A stretch of 64,000 nt of DNA from JAOTZA01 sp965224065 (lineage in GTDB: Bacteria > Acidobacteriota > Thermoanaerobaculia > Multivoradales > JAHEKO01). Location of the stretch: contig CBDCYF010000005.1 of assembly GCA_965224065.1 (NCBI GenBank), positions 1,240,001 to 1,304,000 of the forward strand, given 5' to 3'. The translations under genes were made by a program, and so were the position numbers. The notes under the pieces are model-generated. The model was not told the DNA's origin and searched no databases. It saw only the letters and a program-made list of their open reading frames with translations. Below are positions 17,426 to 25,925 of this stretch, piece after piece (the stretch's first letter is position 1; every line of letters begins with the position of its first letter).

Positions 17426-18584
17426 GTACCGGTCGGCGGCCACCCTTCTCGCTCTCGTGGTTCTGGCGGGATGCGCCCCTCGCGAGCCGAACGAATCCGC
17501 CGGGTCCCAAGCCCTGGATGTCGCCCAAACGCTGCGCGGCTCCCACCGGACTGGATTCGAGCGCGCGATCGAGCCTCGGACTTTTCTGTTTCCCCGCGAC
17601 CACGGTCCTCACCCGAGGTTCCAGACCGAGTGGTGGTACTTGACCGGCCATCTCTCGGGCGGAGGGGACGCCCCTTTGGGCTACCAGGCAACTTTTTTTC
17701 GCAGCGCCCTGGATCCCGAGCCGGCCGAGAGATCCTCCGCCTGGGCCACCGGTCAGATCTACCTGGCCCACTTCGCCGTGACCGACCCCGCCGGAAACCG
17801 GTTTCACGCGTTCGAGCGTTTTGGCCGCGGCGCCGTGGGGATTGCCGGCGCCCGGGCCGAGCCGCTGCGCGTGTGGCTGGAAGACTGGGAGCTCTCCGAG
17901 CTGCCGGGGGCGTCGGAGTACCTCCCTCGATTGCGCCTGCGGCTCGCCGAGGCGGAGGTCGCGGTGGACTTGAATCTGGTGGCCCTCAAGCCGGCGGTCC
18001 TCCACGGAGACCGCGGCCTCAGCCGCAAGGGCTCGCAGCCGGGCAACGCCTCCTACTACTACTCGTTTACCCGCCTGGCTACGACCGGCACCGTTCGTAT
18101 CGGAAAGCGCGAGCTTGCCGTCGACGGGCTGTCCTGGATGGATAGGGAATGGTCGACCAGCGTGCTCGAGGAGGACCAGGTGGGTTGGGACTGGGTCTCG
18201 CTCCACCTACCGGGCGAACGGGAGCTGATGGTGTTCCAGCTCCGCCGCGCCGATGGTGGGATCGATCGCGTAAGCGGCACATGGGTCGACGCCGCAGGCG
18301 ACTACTCGCCACTTCCGCCCGCCGACGCGAGGCTCACCGCTCTCGACACCTGGACCAGCCCGAAAACCGGCATCACCTACCCCTCGCGATGGCGGCTCGC
18401 CCTCGAATCCCGCGGCCTGGAGCTCGAGTTTGCGCCCACGCTGCCACAACAGGAACACGCCGGCGCGTTCACCTATTGGGAAGGAGCGGTCGCGGGAAGC
18501 TTTCCCGCCGGCGAAGCGCCGGGCACCCCGTTTCGCGGCTACGTCGAGCTCACCGGCTACGGCGCCCGCCCCAAGTTACGATAA
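17415..18584 (+). CDS. AttH-like lipocalin-family lipoprotein (CrtC-type fold)
   Basis: GTG 17415 overlaps the permease end by 11 bases. The N-terminus is a lipoprotein signal with lipobox LVVLAGC. The body is the AttH/carotenoid 1,2-hydratase-type double lipocalin: FQTEWWYLTGHLSG, GYQATFFRSA, YLAHFAVTD, NASYYYSFTRLATTG, then SWMDREWSTSVLEEDQVGWDW. AttH proteins are encoded next to this kind of ABC transporter in several phyla. A periplasmic lipid carrier is a plausible role. True carotenoid hydratase activity is unlikely, since no carotenoid genes are nearby. Confidence 0.88.
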   Translation: MDGKYRSAATLLALVVLAGCAPREPNESAGSQALDVAQTLRGSHRTGFERAIEPRTFLFPRDHGPHPRFQTEWWYLTGHLSGGGDAPLGYQATFFRSALDPEPAERSSAWATGQIYLAHFAVTDPAGNRFHAFERFGRGAVGIAGARAEPLRVWLEDWELSELPGASEYLPRLRLRLAEAEVAVDLNLVALKPAVLHGDRGLSRKGSQPGNASYYYSFTRLATTGTVRIGKRELAVDGLSWMDREWSTSVLEEDQVGWDWVSLHLPGERELMVFQLRRADGGIDRVSGTWVDAAGDYSPLPPADARLTALDTWTSPKTGITYPSRWRLALESRGLELEFAPTLPQQEHAGAFTYWEGAVAGSFPAGEAPGTPFRGYVELTGYGARPKLR

Positions 18585-18593
18585 TCGACGGCC

Positions 18594-19601
18594 TTATTCG
18601 GGGACCGCGCAGGGGAAAAAGATGTCATCGGGCACGTAGTTGCGCAGCTCGGTGGCGCAGAACTCGAGTAGCTCCCGCTCACGCTTGAGTCCGTAGCTGA
18701 CGGTGCGCGAGCTTTCGTCCAGAGCGCCGGCCAGTAGTGGCTCGTCGGGATAAAGCCGGTACATCCGTTCGTAGAAGCCCCGGGGCAGCCGAAACGGCCC
18801 AAAGCTCACCGAATGAAGGCTACTCGCTGGAACCCAGGCAAACACAGAGCGAAAAAGCTCCCGGTAACGATCGGCGTAGTCGTCGCAATAGAGCAGCGGG
18901 TCGAATCGCAAACCTAGAGGCCAACCCCTCTCGGCGAGGGCCGACATCGCTTCCAGGCGCCGCTCGACCGATGGCACACCGGTCTCGACCGCCGCGTGCC
19001 ACTCGGCGGGCGTAAAGCTGAACGCCACCACGCAGTTGGGTATGGCCTCCAGCTCCCGCAACGCCGCGATCTGAGTGCTTTTGGTCCGCAGCTCCAGAAC
19101 CCCGTTCGGGCGCCGAGCAAAGAACGGCACGAACTCGCGCACAAACCCGGTCACCGTGTCGAGGGCCAGGCTGTCGCAGTCATAGCCGGAAAAAAAGTAG
19201 CTCGTCCGGGACGGATCCTCCGCTAGCGTCCGATCGATGGAGGCAAAGAAATCCTCGTAGTTGACAAACAGCACATAGTGGGCGGATCGGAACATTCCCT
19301 GCAAAAAACAGTAGCGGCAGTCATAGACGCAATTGAGCATGTGCGAGAAATAGAAGTTGCGCTCGCCGCCGATCCCGTATCCGGCAGGCGCCTCGAGCAC
19401 AAAACGGTCGAACTTCTTGGCCAGAATCAGCGCCGGCCGCCGCTTCTGCAGACGGAAATTCTGGGCCCTGCGATTGAACACTTCTCCGTAGCGGTCGCAA
19501 GCGATTCGCTCCGCGGCCGGGAACCGGCGGAGGATGTCGACCGCCCGGCCGTGCTCGGCAGCGTCCGTCTCCACATAGATTCGCTGAATGGACCGGCCCA
19601 T
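18594..19601 (-). CDS. SPL-family radical SAM protein (spore photoproduct lyase-like)
   Basis: A 335-residue protein with the radical SAM cluster motif C91-x3-C95-x2-C98 in NCVYDCRYCFL, the arrangement of spore photoproduct lyase relatives. Flanking family features are GGERNFYFSHMLN, SYFFSGYDCDSLALD, ELRTKSTQI and VAFSFTP. Genuine SPL repairs the spore thymine dimer; this organism shows no sporulation genes, so the real substrate is open. It lies 15 bases downstream of a nucleosidase-like gene in a three-gene minus-strand operon. Confidence 0.87.
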   Translation of the reverse strand: MGRSIQRIYVETDAAEHGRAVDILRRFPAAERIACDRYGEVFNRRAQNFRLQKRRPALILAKKFDRFVLEAPAGYGIGGERNFYFSHMLNCVYDCRYCFLQGMFRSAHYVLFVNYEDFFASIDRTLAEDPSRTSYFFSGYDCDSLALDTVTGFVREFVPFFARRPNGVLELRTKSTQIAALRELEAIPNCVVAFSFTPAEWHAAVETGVPSVERRLEAMSALAERGWPLGLRFDPLLYCDDYADRYRELFRSVFAWVPASSLHSVSFGPFRLPRGFYERMYRLYPDEPLLAGALDESSRTVSYGLKRERELLEFCATELRNYVPDDIFFPCAVPE

Positions 19602-19616
19602 GGCTCCGCCTCGTCC

Positions 19617-20498
19617 CTACCCCACCAACGCGAGGCGGAGATCCTCCTCCAGGCGAGCCAGCACGTCCGCGGCGTCCCGCAGCTCGGCGGCGCGTGCCAG
19701 GGCGCCATCGGCGTCGGAAAAAGCGGGATCGACGATTCGCAAACGAGCCAGAAGCCGCTCCAACCGCCGTCTCTGCGTCACGGTGAAATGCCAGCGCTCG
19801 AGCCATGGAGCTGTGTCGACTCGCGGACGGACGGACTCCAAATCACGCGCCAGGTCCCGCGTGGAATCCACCAATCCCGCCACCGGCTCGACCGCGGCCG
19901 AAACCAGCTCGGTCACACGGCGGGCGGTCAAGCCGTCCGGAAGGTGGTCGGGGCCGTCCGAGATGATCTTGACGACGTGGACGAGCTCGGCGGTGGCAAA
20001 CCGCGCGGCTGCGGAATAGAAACCCGCCGCCTCCATCTCGTACACCATTTCGGTCTCGTAGTCGCGCTCGACGTCGTCGACCGTGCAGACCGTCGCAGTG
20101 GGGAGCGCCGGCTCGAACACCAGCGGCGGGTACCAGGCGCGGCCGGTGGCGCGGTCGACGACCTTGTGAGCCACGACGGCGCTGCCAGAGGCGAGATCCC
20201 GGTGGCCGCCGACCCCTACGTTGATCCACGGCCGGTCTCGTCCGGCTCCGTGGCGGGCAAACAAGTATCCGGCCGCGGCCGCCGACGCAACCTTGCCGAC
20301 ACCCGAGACCACCAGCGCGACCCCGTTGCCCTCGAAAATCCGGAACGGAGCGCCCGGGTCGGCCGCCTCCAGGCCAAAATGGTCGATCAGCGGCCGGGCC
20401 TCCGACCACAGCGCAGCTACTACGTGGACTGGTAGGTGGACCGGCTGGCGGGCCGGCTCGCGGTCGGCCCGGACGAAGTTTGCCGACCGCTTGCTCAC
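19617..20498 (-). CDS. nucleoside phosphorylase-I / MTA-SAH nucleosidase-like protein
   Basis: A 293-residue protein. Residues about 24-190 match the phosphorylase-I fold: GNGVALVVSGVGKVASAAA, INVGVGGHRDL, VYEMEAAGFYSAA (glutamate/methionine ribose-binding motif) and KIISDGPD (catalytic aspartate region). The C-terminal 100 residues are helical and family-specific. MTAN enzymes also cleave 5'-deoxyadenosine, the by-product of radical SAM chemistry, which would explain the adjacent SPL gene. This pairing is inference. The GTG start overlaps the glycosyltransferase stop by GTGA. Confidence 0.78.
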   Translation of the reverse strand: MSKRSANFVRADREPARQPVHLPVHVVAALWSEARPLIDHFGLEAADPGAPFRIFEGNGVALVVSGVGKVASAAAAGYLFARHGAGRDRPWINVGVGGHRDLASGSAVVAHKVVDRATGRAWYPPLVFEPALPTATVCTVDDVERDYETEMVYEMEAAGFYSAAARFATAELVHVVKIISDGPDHLPDGLTARRVTELVSAAVEPVAGLVDSTRDLARDLESVRPRVDTAPWLERWHFTVTQRRRLERLLARLRIVDPAFSDADGALARAAELRDAADVLARLEEDLRLALVG

Positions 20499-21325
20499 GG
20501 CGACGATACGCGGGCGCGCAGCGACATCAGCTCCTCGACCTCGCTCTGCCGACCCCGCTTGGCCGCGCCGGCCGCATAGACATCGATCTTCCGCCGCAGG
20601 GTTCCCTCCGCTACACGACGGGCGTCGACATCCAGAACCCCCGAATCGAGGATCTTCTCGAGCGCGCGGATGCGGTAACGGTCCAGCCCCCAGACCGATG
20701 CGGAGAGCTGGTCCTCCCGGCCGCCGTGCTTGATCACCAGCGGCTCGTCGACATAGAGAACCGGAAAACGCGCGCAGAACCGCAGCCAGAAGTCATAGTC
20801 CTCGCAGGCCTCGAGCGATTCGTCGAACAGGCCCACCTCATCAAACACCGAGCGGCGGACGAGCGCCGCCGAAGGCGAGATGGCACACAGGGGAAGACAG
20901 CGATCGAAAATCCAACCGCCGGCCTTTTTGTGCCGGCGACCGGGATTGACCCGCCGCCCCGCCCGGTACCAGATCTCATCGCAGTGGCAGAGGAGGTAAT
21001 CCGGGTGGCGCTCCAGTGCCGCGAGCTGACGCTCGAGCTTGGCCGGCCGCCATTCGTCGTCCGAGTCCAGAAACGCGATCCACTGACCCGCCGCCACGCG
21101 GATGCCCCGGTTGCGGGCCGCCGAGACGCCGGCGTTTGGCTGGAAACGGTAGATCGCCGCCGGGAACTGCTCCGCCACCATCTCGCGCGTGCCGTCGGTC
21201 GAGCCATCGTCCACCACAATGATCTCGTCGGTGGGCTGCGTCTGGGCCAGGACCGAGGCAACCGCCCGCCTCAGCAAGCGACAACGATTGAAAGTCGGGA
21301 TGACGACGCTCACGGAGGGGCGCAC
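20495..21325 (-). CDS. family 2 glycosyltransferase
   Basis: A 276-residue GT-A fold enzyme: SVVIPTFNRCRLLRRAVAS, EIIVVDDGSTDGT (nucleotide-sugar site), AARNRGI, IAFLDSDDEW (DxD-type metal site), then EACEDYDFWLR, the acceptor-side ED motif. It transfers a sugar from a nucleotide donor; donor and acceptor cannot be read. It is the first gene of the operon with the nucleosidase-like and SPL genes. GTG 21325 has TAGGCT six bases upstream and no Shine-Dalgarno. Confidence 0.92.
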   Translation of the reverse strand: MRPSVSVVIPTFNRCRLLRRAVASVLAQTQPTDEIIVVDDGSTDGTREMVAEQFPAAIYRFQPNAGVSAARNRGIRVAAGQWIAFLDSDDEWRPAKLERQLAALERHPDYLLCHCDEIWYRAGRRVNPGRRHKKAGGWIFDRCLPLCAISPSAALVRRSVFDEVGLFDESLEACEDYDFWLRFCARFPVLYVDEPLVIKHGGREDQLSASVWGLDRYRIRALEKILDSGVLDVDARRVAEGTLRRKIDVYAAGAAKRGRQSEVEELMSLRARVSSP

Positions 21326-21358
21326 AAACCGAGCCTACCCCACCGGTAAACTCATCCC
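21326..21358. promoter_or_regulatory. 33-base divergent promoter region with two -10-like boxes
   Basis: On the plus strand TAAACT (21347-21352) ends six bases before the GNAT start. On the minus strand TAGGCT (21337-21332) ends six bases before the glycosyltransferase start. Nothing resembling a Shine-Dalgarno fits in either leader. The arrangement predicts two divergent, essentially leaderless transcripts with -35 contacts inside the opposite gene. Confidence 0.5.
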
Positions 21359-21952
21359 ATGCCCGAAACGCCATCGGCATCGCCGTCGCTATCGATCCGC
21401 GCCTTGACTCCGAGCCGCTGGAAGGACCTCGAGACGCTGTTTGGCGAGCGCGGGGCCTGCGGCGGCTGCTGGTGCATGTGGTGGCGCCTCAAGCGCTCTG
21501 AGTTCGAGCTCCGCAAGGGCGCGGCCAACAAACGAGCCTTCAAAAAACTGGTCGAGTCCGGTGTCCGCCCCGGTCTGCTGGCCTACAACGGCCGGGAGCC
21601 GGTGGGCTGGTGCGCGACCGAGCCCAGGGAGAGCTACCCGGTCTTGTCGCGGTCGCGAAACCTGAAACCGGTGGACGAGAAACCGGTGTGGTCGGTGACC
21701 TGCTTTTTCATCCGCCGCGACCACCGCGGGCGAGGGGTGAGCCGAACACTCCTCGAGGCGGCCATCCGGCACGCGGCCAAAAAGGGTGCACGGATCGTCG
21801 AGGGCTATCCGGTCGAGCCCCGCAAGGCCAAGATGCCCGACGCCTTCGCCTGGACCGGCATCGCCTCCGCCTTCGAGCGGCAGGGGTTCGTCGAGGTGGC
21901 GCGCCGAACGCCGACCCGCCCTATCTTTCGCTATGTCATCGAGCCCGACTGA
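21359..21952 (+). CDS. GNAT family N-acetyltransferase
   Basis: A 197-residue GNAT protein. The acetyl-CoA pyrophosphate loop is seen as RRDHRGRGVSRTLLEAA. Earlier beta strands include LLAYNGREPVGWCATEP and PVWSVTCFFI. The N-terminus has a Cys/Trp-rich GACGGCWCMWWRLKR motif that recurs in a GNAT subgroup. The acceptor is unknown. ATG 21359 follows TAAACT by six bases. It overlaps the DUF488 gene by 20 bases. Confidence 0.9.
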   Translation: MPETPSASPSLSIRALTPSRWKDLETLFGERGACGGCWCMWWRLKRSEFELRKGAANKRAFKKLVESGVRPGLLAYNGREPVGWCATEPRESYPVLSRSRNLKPVDEKPVWSVTCFFIRRDHRGRGVSRTLLEAAIRHAAKKGARIVEGYPVEPRKAKMPDAFAWTGIASAFERQGFVEVARRTPTRPIFRYVIEPD

Positions 21953-22520
21953 TGGGGCGAGCGGACGTCTTTTTTCGATCGGACACTCGACCCGTTCGAT
22001 CGAGGAATTCATGACCCTGCTCGCCGAGCACACCATCGAACTGGTGGTGGACGTGCGCCGCTTCCCCGGATCGAGGCGCCACCCGCATTTCGCGCGCCAG
22101 GCGCTTGCTGACGCCCTCGCCGGGGCCGGAATCGAGTACCGCCATGCGCCGGAGCTGGGCGGTCATCGGAAACCGCGCCCCGACTCGCCCAACGACGGCT
22201 GGAGGAATGACTCGTTTCGCGGTTACGCCGACCACATGGCGACTCGCGAGTTTGGCGATGGTCTCGGCACCTTGATGCGGGAGGCCGGCGAGAAACGGAC
22301 GGCCGTACTGTGCGCCGAAGCGGTTCCGTGGCGCTGCCACCGCAATCTGCTCTCGGACGCCCTGGTGGCTCGCGGTTGGGAGGTAGTCCACATCCTGGCG
22401 CCCGGATCGGCGACGCCCCACCGGCTCAACCCCATGGCGGAGCGAACGCCGGGCGGGCTCGTCTACCCTGGCGGCACGAAAGGCTCGAGCGACGCGGACG
22501 GGCAGCTCGACTTGTTGTAG
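21933..22520 (+). CDS. DUF488 family protein
   Basis: A 195-residue protein with the DUF488 signature: FSIGHSTRSIEEF, LVVDVRRFPGSRRHPHF, IEYRHAPELGG, then VLCAEAVPWRCHRNLLSDAL with paired cysteines. The family is widespread and has no established biochemical role; the C..E....CHR motif suggests metal or nucleic acid contact. ATG 21933 gives the family-typical N-terminus and overlaps the GNAT gene, implying coupling. Confidence 0.88.
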   Translation: MSSSPTDGASGRLFSIGHSTRSIEEFMTLLAEHTIELVVDVRRFPGSRRHPHFARQALADALAGAGIEYRHAPELGGHRKPRPDSPNDGWRNDSFRGYADHMATREFGDGLGTLMREAGEKRTAVLCAEAVPWRCHRNLLSDALVARGWEVVHILAPGSATPHRLNPMAERTPGGLVYPGGTKGSSDADGQLDLL

Positions 22521-22621
22521 GAGCTTGCCGACCCACGGGCATCATCACCCGAGCCTGTGATCTACTGCACAGGGGCGGAAAGTCCGTCAAACATACGCTC
22601 TTCAGGCCTGGAGGCACCTGA

Positions 22622-24943
22622 GTGTTCGCAGCATCACCCGACGGGCGGAGACGCGCCTCCGCCACCGGCTTTCGATTGGCGATCCTGGCAACGCTCATCC
22701 AGGCTCCGCCGGTCCGGGCCGGAACACCGCCTGCCGGTTTCGTCGAAACCCAGGTGGTCTCGTCCAGCGCCGTCACCGGCGCCTCGGTACCAACCGCCAT
22801 CGCCTACGAACCGGGAGACGGAGATCTCTGGGTGCTCGAAAAGGGCGACGGATCGAGCGAGGGAAACGCGCGGGTACGGGTGCGTGATGGTGTTTCCGGC
22901 TCAGTCAGTACAGCATTTACTCTCGATTGTGTCGACAGCCGGGGCGAGAGAGGGCTTCTGGGCGTCGCGTTCGCTCCCGATTTCACAAGCAGTCGACACG
23001 TTTTTCTGTTCTATGTCCGCCGGATTGCGGCCGCCGGCACCTGCAGCCTGGCGGGGCAGTCGGCGGCATCGCGATTCCGGGTCTCTCGATTCACCGAGAG
23101 CGGCGACACTCTCTCCGGTGAAGCCGTGATACTGGAGGGTCCGGATCTGAATCCACCCGGCAACCACAACGCGGGAACTCTGCGCTTCGCGCCCGACGGG
23201 ACACTGTTTATCTCGACCGGCGACAACAACTCCGATGCCGACCCCAATCCACTGTCGCGCGACCTGGGCGATCTGCGCGGCAAGATCCTGCGGATCAACT
23301 CCGACGGCACGATCCCCGCCGACAATCCCTTTGTCGGCCAGCCCGGGGTGCGGCCCGAAATCTGGGCTTGGGGCCTGCGCAACCCGTTTCGATTCTCAAT
23401 CGACCCCGATACGGAAGCGCCGATCATCGGCGACGTCGGCGAGCGAACCTGGGAAGCGATCTATTTGGGGGTCCCGGGTGCCGATTACGGCTACCCCTGC
23501 TTCGAGGGCTCAGCTCCCTTTTTGACCTGCGACCCCGACCCGCCCGCCGGCTCGGTTACTTCACCCATTTTCGAGTACGGCCATGAGGAACAGACCCCGC
23601 CGGTCTCGGGCAACTCGATCACCGGCGGTCCAGTCTACGACCACACGGCCTTTCCGGCGGAGTACCACGGGTCCTATTTTTTTGGCGACTATGTCGACGA
23701 CTGGATTCAGCGCGGACGCATCTCACCGAGCGGTCAGCTTGTCGACGTCGAGATGTTCATGCCCGATGCCACCGGCATCGCCGACATGGCGGTCTCACCC
23801 GTTGGCTGCCTGACGTGGGTCGGAATTACCGGCGCCGGCGTGCGCGAGGTTTGTCATGTCGGGGGAGCAAACAGCCAGCCAGAGGCCAAGGCCTCAGTCA
23901 CACCGAGCTCCGGGCTGGCAAGCCTCGCGGTCGAATTCACAGGCTCGCAATCGATCGATCCCGACGCCGACCCGCTCCTCTACTCCTGGGACCTGGGCGA
24001 CGGCTCGACCAGCAACCTTGCCGATCCCAGCCACACCTACACCAACAACGGCGTCTATCAGGCGACGCTGACCGTCGACGACCAGCAGGGCGAGGCCAAT
24101 TCGACGGACAGTGCGCCACCGCTACGAATCGTCGTCGGCAACCGCAGCCCGAGCACGACTATCGCATCCCCGGTCGACGGCGCCCTTTACGACGGCGGCG
24201 ACTTGATTTCGTTCTCGGGCAGCGCCAGCGACCCGGAGGACGGTGTTCTGGACGCCGATCGCTTCTCCTGGACCGTCGTTTTCCATCACGACACCCACAC
24301 GCACCCGTTCCTGGGCCCGATCGCAGGCATCGCCTCGGGCCAATTCACCATCCCGGCCGTCGGTGAAGATTCCACCGACGTCTTCTACCGCCTCCACCTC
24401 GAGGCCCGTGACAGTGGAACGCCCCTGGGACCATCGGCCGAGCTCTCGTCTTCGACCTTTGTGGACCTGCTTCCGAGGATCTCCGAGCTCAGACTCGAGG
24501 CCAATCCCCCCGGCTTCGGCCTGGCGCTCGAGGCCGATCAAGCCGCCATGACGGCACCGTTCGGCGTGGACACGGTCTCCGGGTTCGAGCGAACCGTCGG
24601 CGCCCCGTCACCCCAGACGATCGGAAGCCGGACCTTCTTCTTTCAATCCTGGTCGGACGGCGGCGCGGCCGAACACACCGTGACCGTGCCGGCCAACGAT
24701 ATGACGGTCACGGCGACCTTCGCGATCGCCTGCGCCTCGCCGGATGACCTCCTGCTCGACAACCACATGGTCGTGGGTGTCGAAACCCACGACGCTTGCG
24801 CCTCGATCACCGCCGGGCCAGCCTACACGGTGGAGGCAGGCGGGGATCTTCTCCTGACCGCCGGCGAGATCCTCCGGTTCGACAACGGTTTCTCGGTCGT
24901 AACCGGCGGCAAGCTGGCCGGCGCCATCGTCCCGCGGCTCTGA
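22622..24943 (+). CDS. secreted PQQ-type sugar dehydrogenase with PKD and C-terminal beta domain
   Basis: GTG 22622 is seven bases after GGAGG (22610-22614). The N-terminus has a short signal (FRLAILATLIQAPPVRA). Residues about 40-395 form a glucose/sorbosone dehydrogenase beta-propeller: RGLLGVAFAPDF, NPPGNHNAGTLRFAPDG, ISTGDNNSD, EIWAWGLRNPFRFSID. A PKD-like domain follows at about 405-500 (SIDPDADPLLYSWDLGDGST). The last 50 residues are a repeat-type beta domain (YTVEAGGDLLLTAGEILRF). It would oxidise sugars or related alcohols outside the inner membrane with PQQ or calcium; the substrate is unknown. The C-terminal domain is related to one inserted in the Rhs protein. Confidence 0.87.
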   Translation: MFAASPDGRRRASATGFRLAILATLIQAPPVRAGTPPAGFVETQVVSSSAVTGASVPTAIAYEPGDGDLWVLEKGDGSSEGNARVRVRDGVSGSVSTAFTLDCVDSRGERGLLGVAFAPDFTSSRHVFLFYVRRIAAAGTCSLAGQSAASRFRVSRFTESGDTLSGEAVILEGPDLNPPGNHNAGTLRFAPDGTLFISTGDNNSDADPNPLSRDLGDLRGKILRINSDGTIPADNPFVGQPGVRPEIWAWGLRNPFRFSIDPDTEAPIIGDVGERTWEAIYLGVPGADYGYPCFEGSAPFLTCDPDPPAGSVTSPIFEYGHEEQTPPVSGNSITGGPVYDHTAFPAEYHGSYFFGDYVDDWIQRGRISPSGQLVDVEMFMPDATGIADMAVSPVGCLTWVGITGAGVREVCHVGGANSQPEAKASVTPSSGLASLAVEFTGSQSIDPDADPLLYSWDLGDGSTSNLADPSHTYTNNGVYQATLTVDDQQGEANSTDSAPPLRIVVGNRSPSTTIASPVDGALYDGGDLISFSGSASDPEDGVLDADRFSWTVVFHHDTHTHPFLGPIAGIASGQFTIPAVGEDSTDVFYRLHLEARDSGTPLGPSAELSSSTFVDLLPRISELRLEANPPGFGLALEADQAAMTAPFGVDTVSGFERTVGAPSPQTIGSRTFFFQSWSDGGAAEHTVTVPANDMTVTATFAIACASPDDLLLDNHMVVGVETHDACASITAGPAYTVEAGGDLLLTAGEILRFDNGFSVVTGGKLAGAIVPRL

Positions 24944-24946
24944 GCC

Positions 24947-25813
24947 TCAAGGTCCGACGGCGGGATCCGGCAGCAGCGCTACGATCCTCACCGGCGCGCC
25001 GGAACCGCCGGCGATTTTCATCGGCAGCGCAAAAACCCAAGCGCCGGTCGGTGGCAGCTCCTCGAGATGTGCGACATTCTCGAGCCCCGACACATTGGCG
25101 CCGTTGGCGATGCGATGCACGATGAAATCGGACGAGGGCCCGTAGTCGATCGACGCGGTATCGACACCCAGGGCCGCTACCTTTCGCTCTCCGACCAGCA
25201 CTCGCGCCGACTCTTCGCCATATGAGGGAAAGTGGAGGTCGGAGGCGTCCCCGGGCGTGTCATCGCCGAAATAGGCCAGCCGGTCTCCCCAACGCGCTCC
25301 CCAACCGGTGTGGAGCAAGACGATCGCGCCTTCGGGGATTGCGCCGTGCTCAGCCTCCCAATCGTCAACCGCTTCGGCGGTCAGACGGTAATCCGGGTCG
25401 GAAGCGGCCATCGCCGAAACGTCGATCACCACCGCCGGCCCCGACAGCGCCTCGAGAGGAATCTCGTCGACCGTGTGCCGGTCCGCCGCAAAATGAATCG
25501 GGGCGTCCAGGTGAGTGCCGCCGTGCTCCGGTGTGCAAAAACTGTTGGCGGCGTAGAAGTAGCCGCCGTCGGTCTCGCCGTACGCCAGCTCGGTGAGCTC
25601 GAAGGCGGAGGGAGAGGTGGGCCAATAGAGCGCCCTCTCGTCGTAGGCGTAGCTCAGATCGACCAGCCGGGTGGACTCGAGATCGACCAGAAAGCCGGCC
25701 GGCGCCTCTCCCGTCTCCGCGTTCGCTTCGATCTGTACCTGACTGCCGCATCCAACGAGTGTCGCCACGGCGGCCAAAACAGCATACGGACGAAATATGG
25801 CTGGTGGCGTCAT
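24947..25813 (-). CDS. cyclase-family (kynurenine formamidase-like) lipoprotein
   Basis: ATG 25813 opens a lipoprotein signal with lipobox ATLVGC. The 288-residue product has the cyclase-family metal motif EHGGTHLDAPIHF and a later GVDTASIDYGPSSDFIVHR segment. Members are metal-dependent hydrolases, such as kynurenine formamidase. The envelope location is unusual for a tryptophan-pathway role, so a different amide or ester substrate is likely. TATGAT ends six bases before the ATG, a leaderless candidate. The stop lies three bases from that of the converging dehydrogenase. Confidence 0.86.
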   Translation of the reverse strand: MTPPAIFRPYAVLAAVATLVGCGSQVQIEANAETGEAPAGFLVDLESTRLVDLSYAYDERALYWPTSPSAFELTELAYGETDGGYFYAANSFCTPEHGGTHLDAPIHFAADRHTVDEIPLEALSGPAVVIDVSAMAASDPDYRLTAEAVDDWEAEHGAIPEGAIVLLHTGWGARWGDRLAYFGDDTPGDASDLHFPSYGEESARVLVGERKVAALGVDTASIDYGPSSDFIVHRIANGANVSGLENVAHLEELPPTGAWVFALPMKIAGGSGAPVRIVALLPDPAVGP

Positions 25814-25925
25814 GCGGAGATCATACGCCACGGATTCTGAGACAACCCGCCGAGCATGGCCGATCCCGAAGGCGACGACGGTCAACCTGTATATCGACGA
25901 AGAGCCGGCCCGCGACGGCGAGCCG

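Noticed and set aside
18594..19601. True spore photoproduct lyase
   Set aside because: The family motif is present but nothing in the window suggests sporulation; kept as SPL-family radical SAM.
22521..22621. Riboswitch (c-di-GMP type) before the sugar dehydrogenase
   Set aside because: I looked for GEMM-like conserved segments and pairing and found only a ribosome site.
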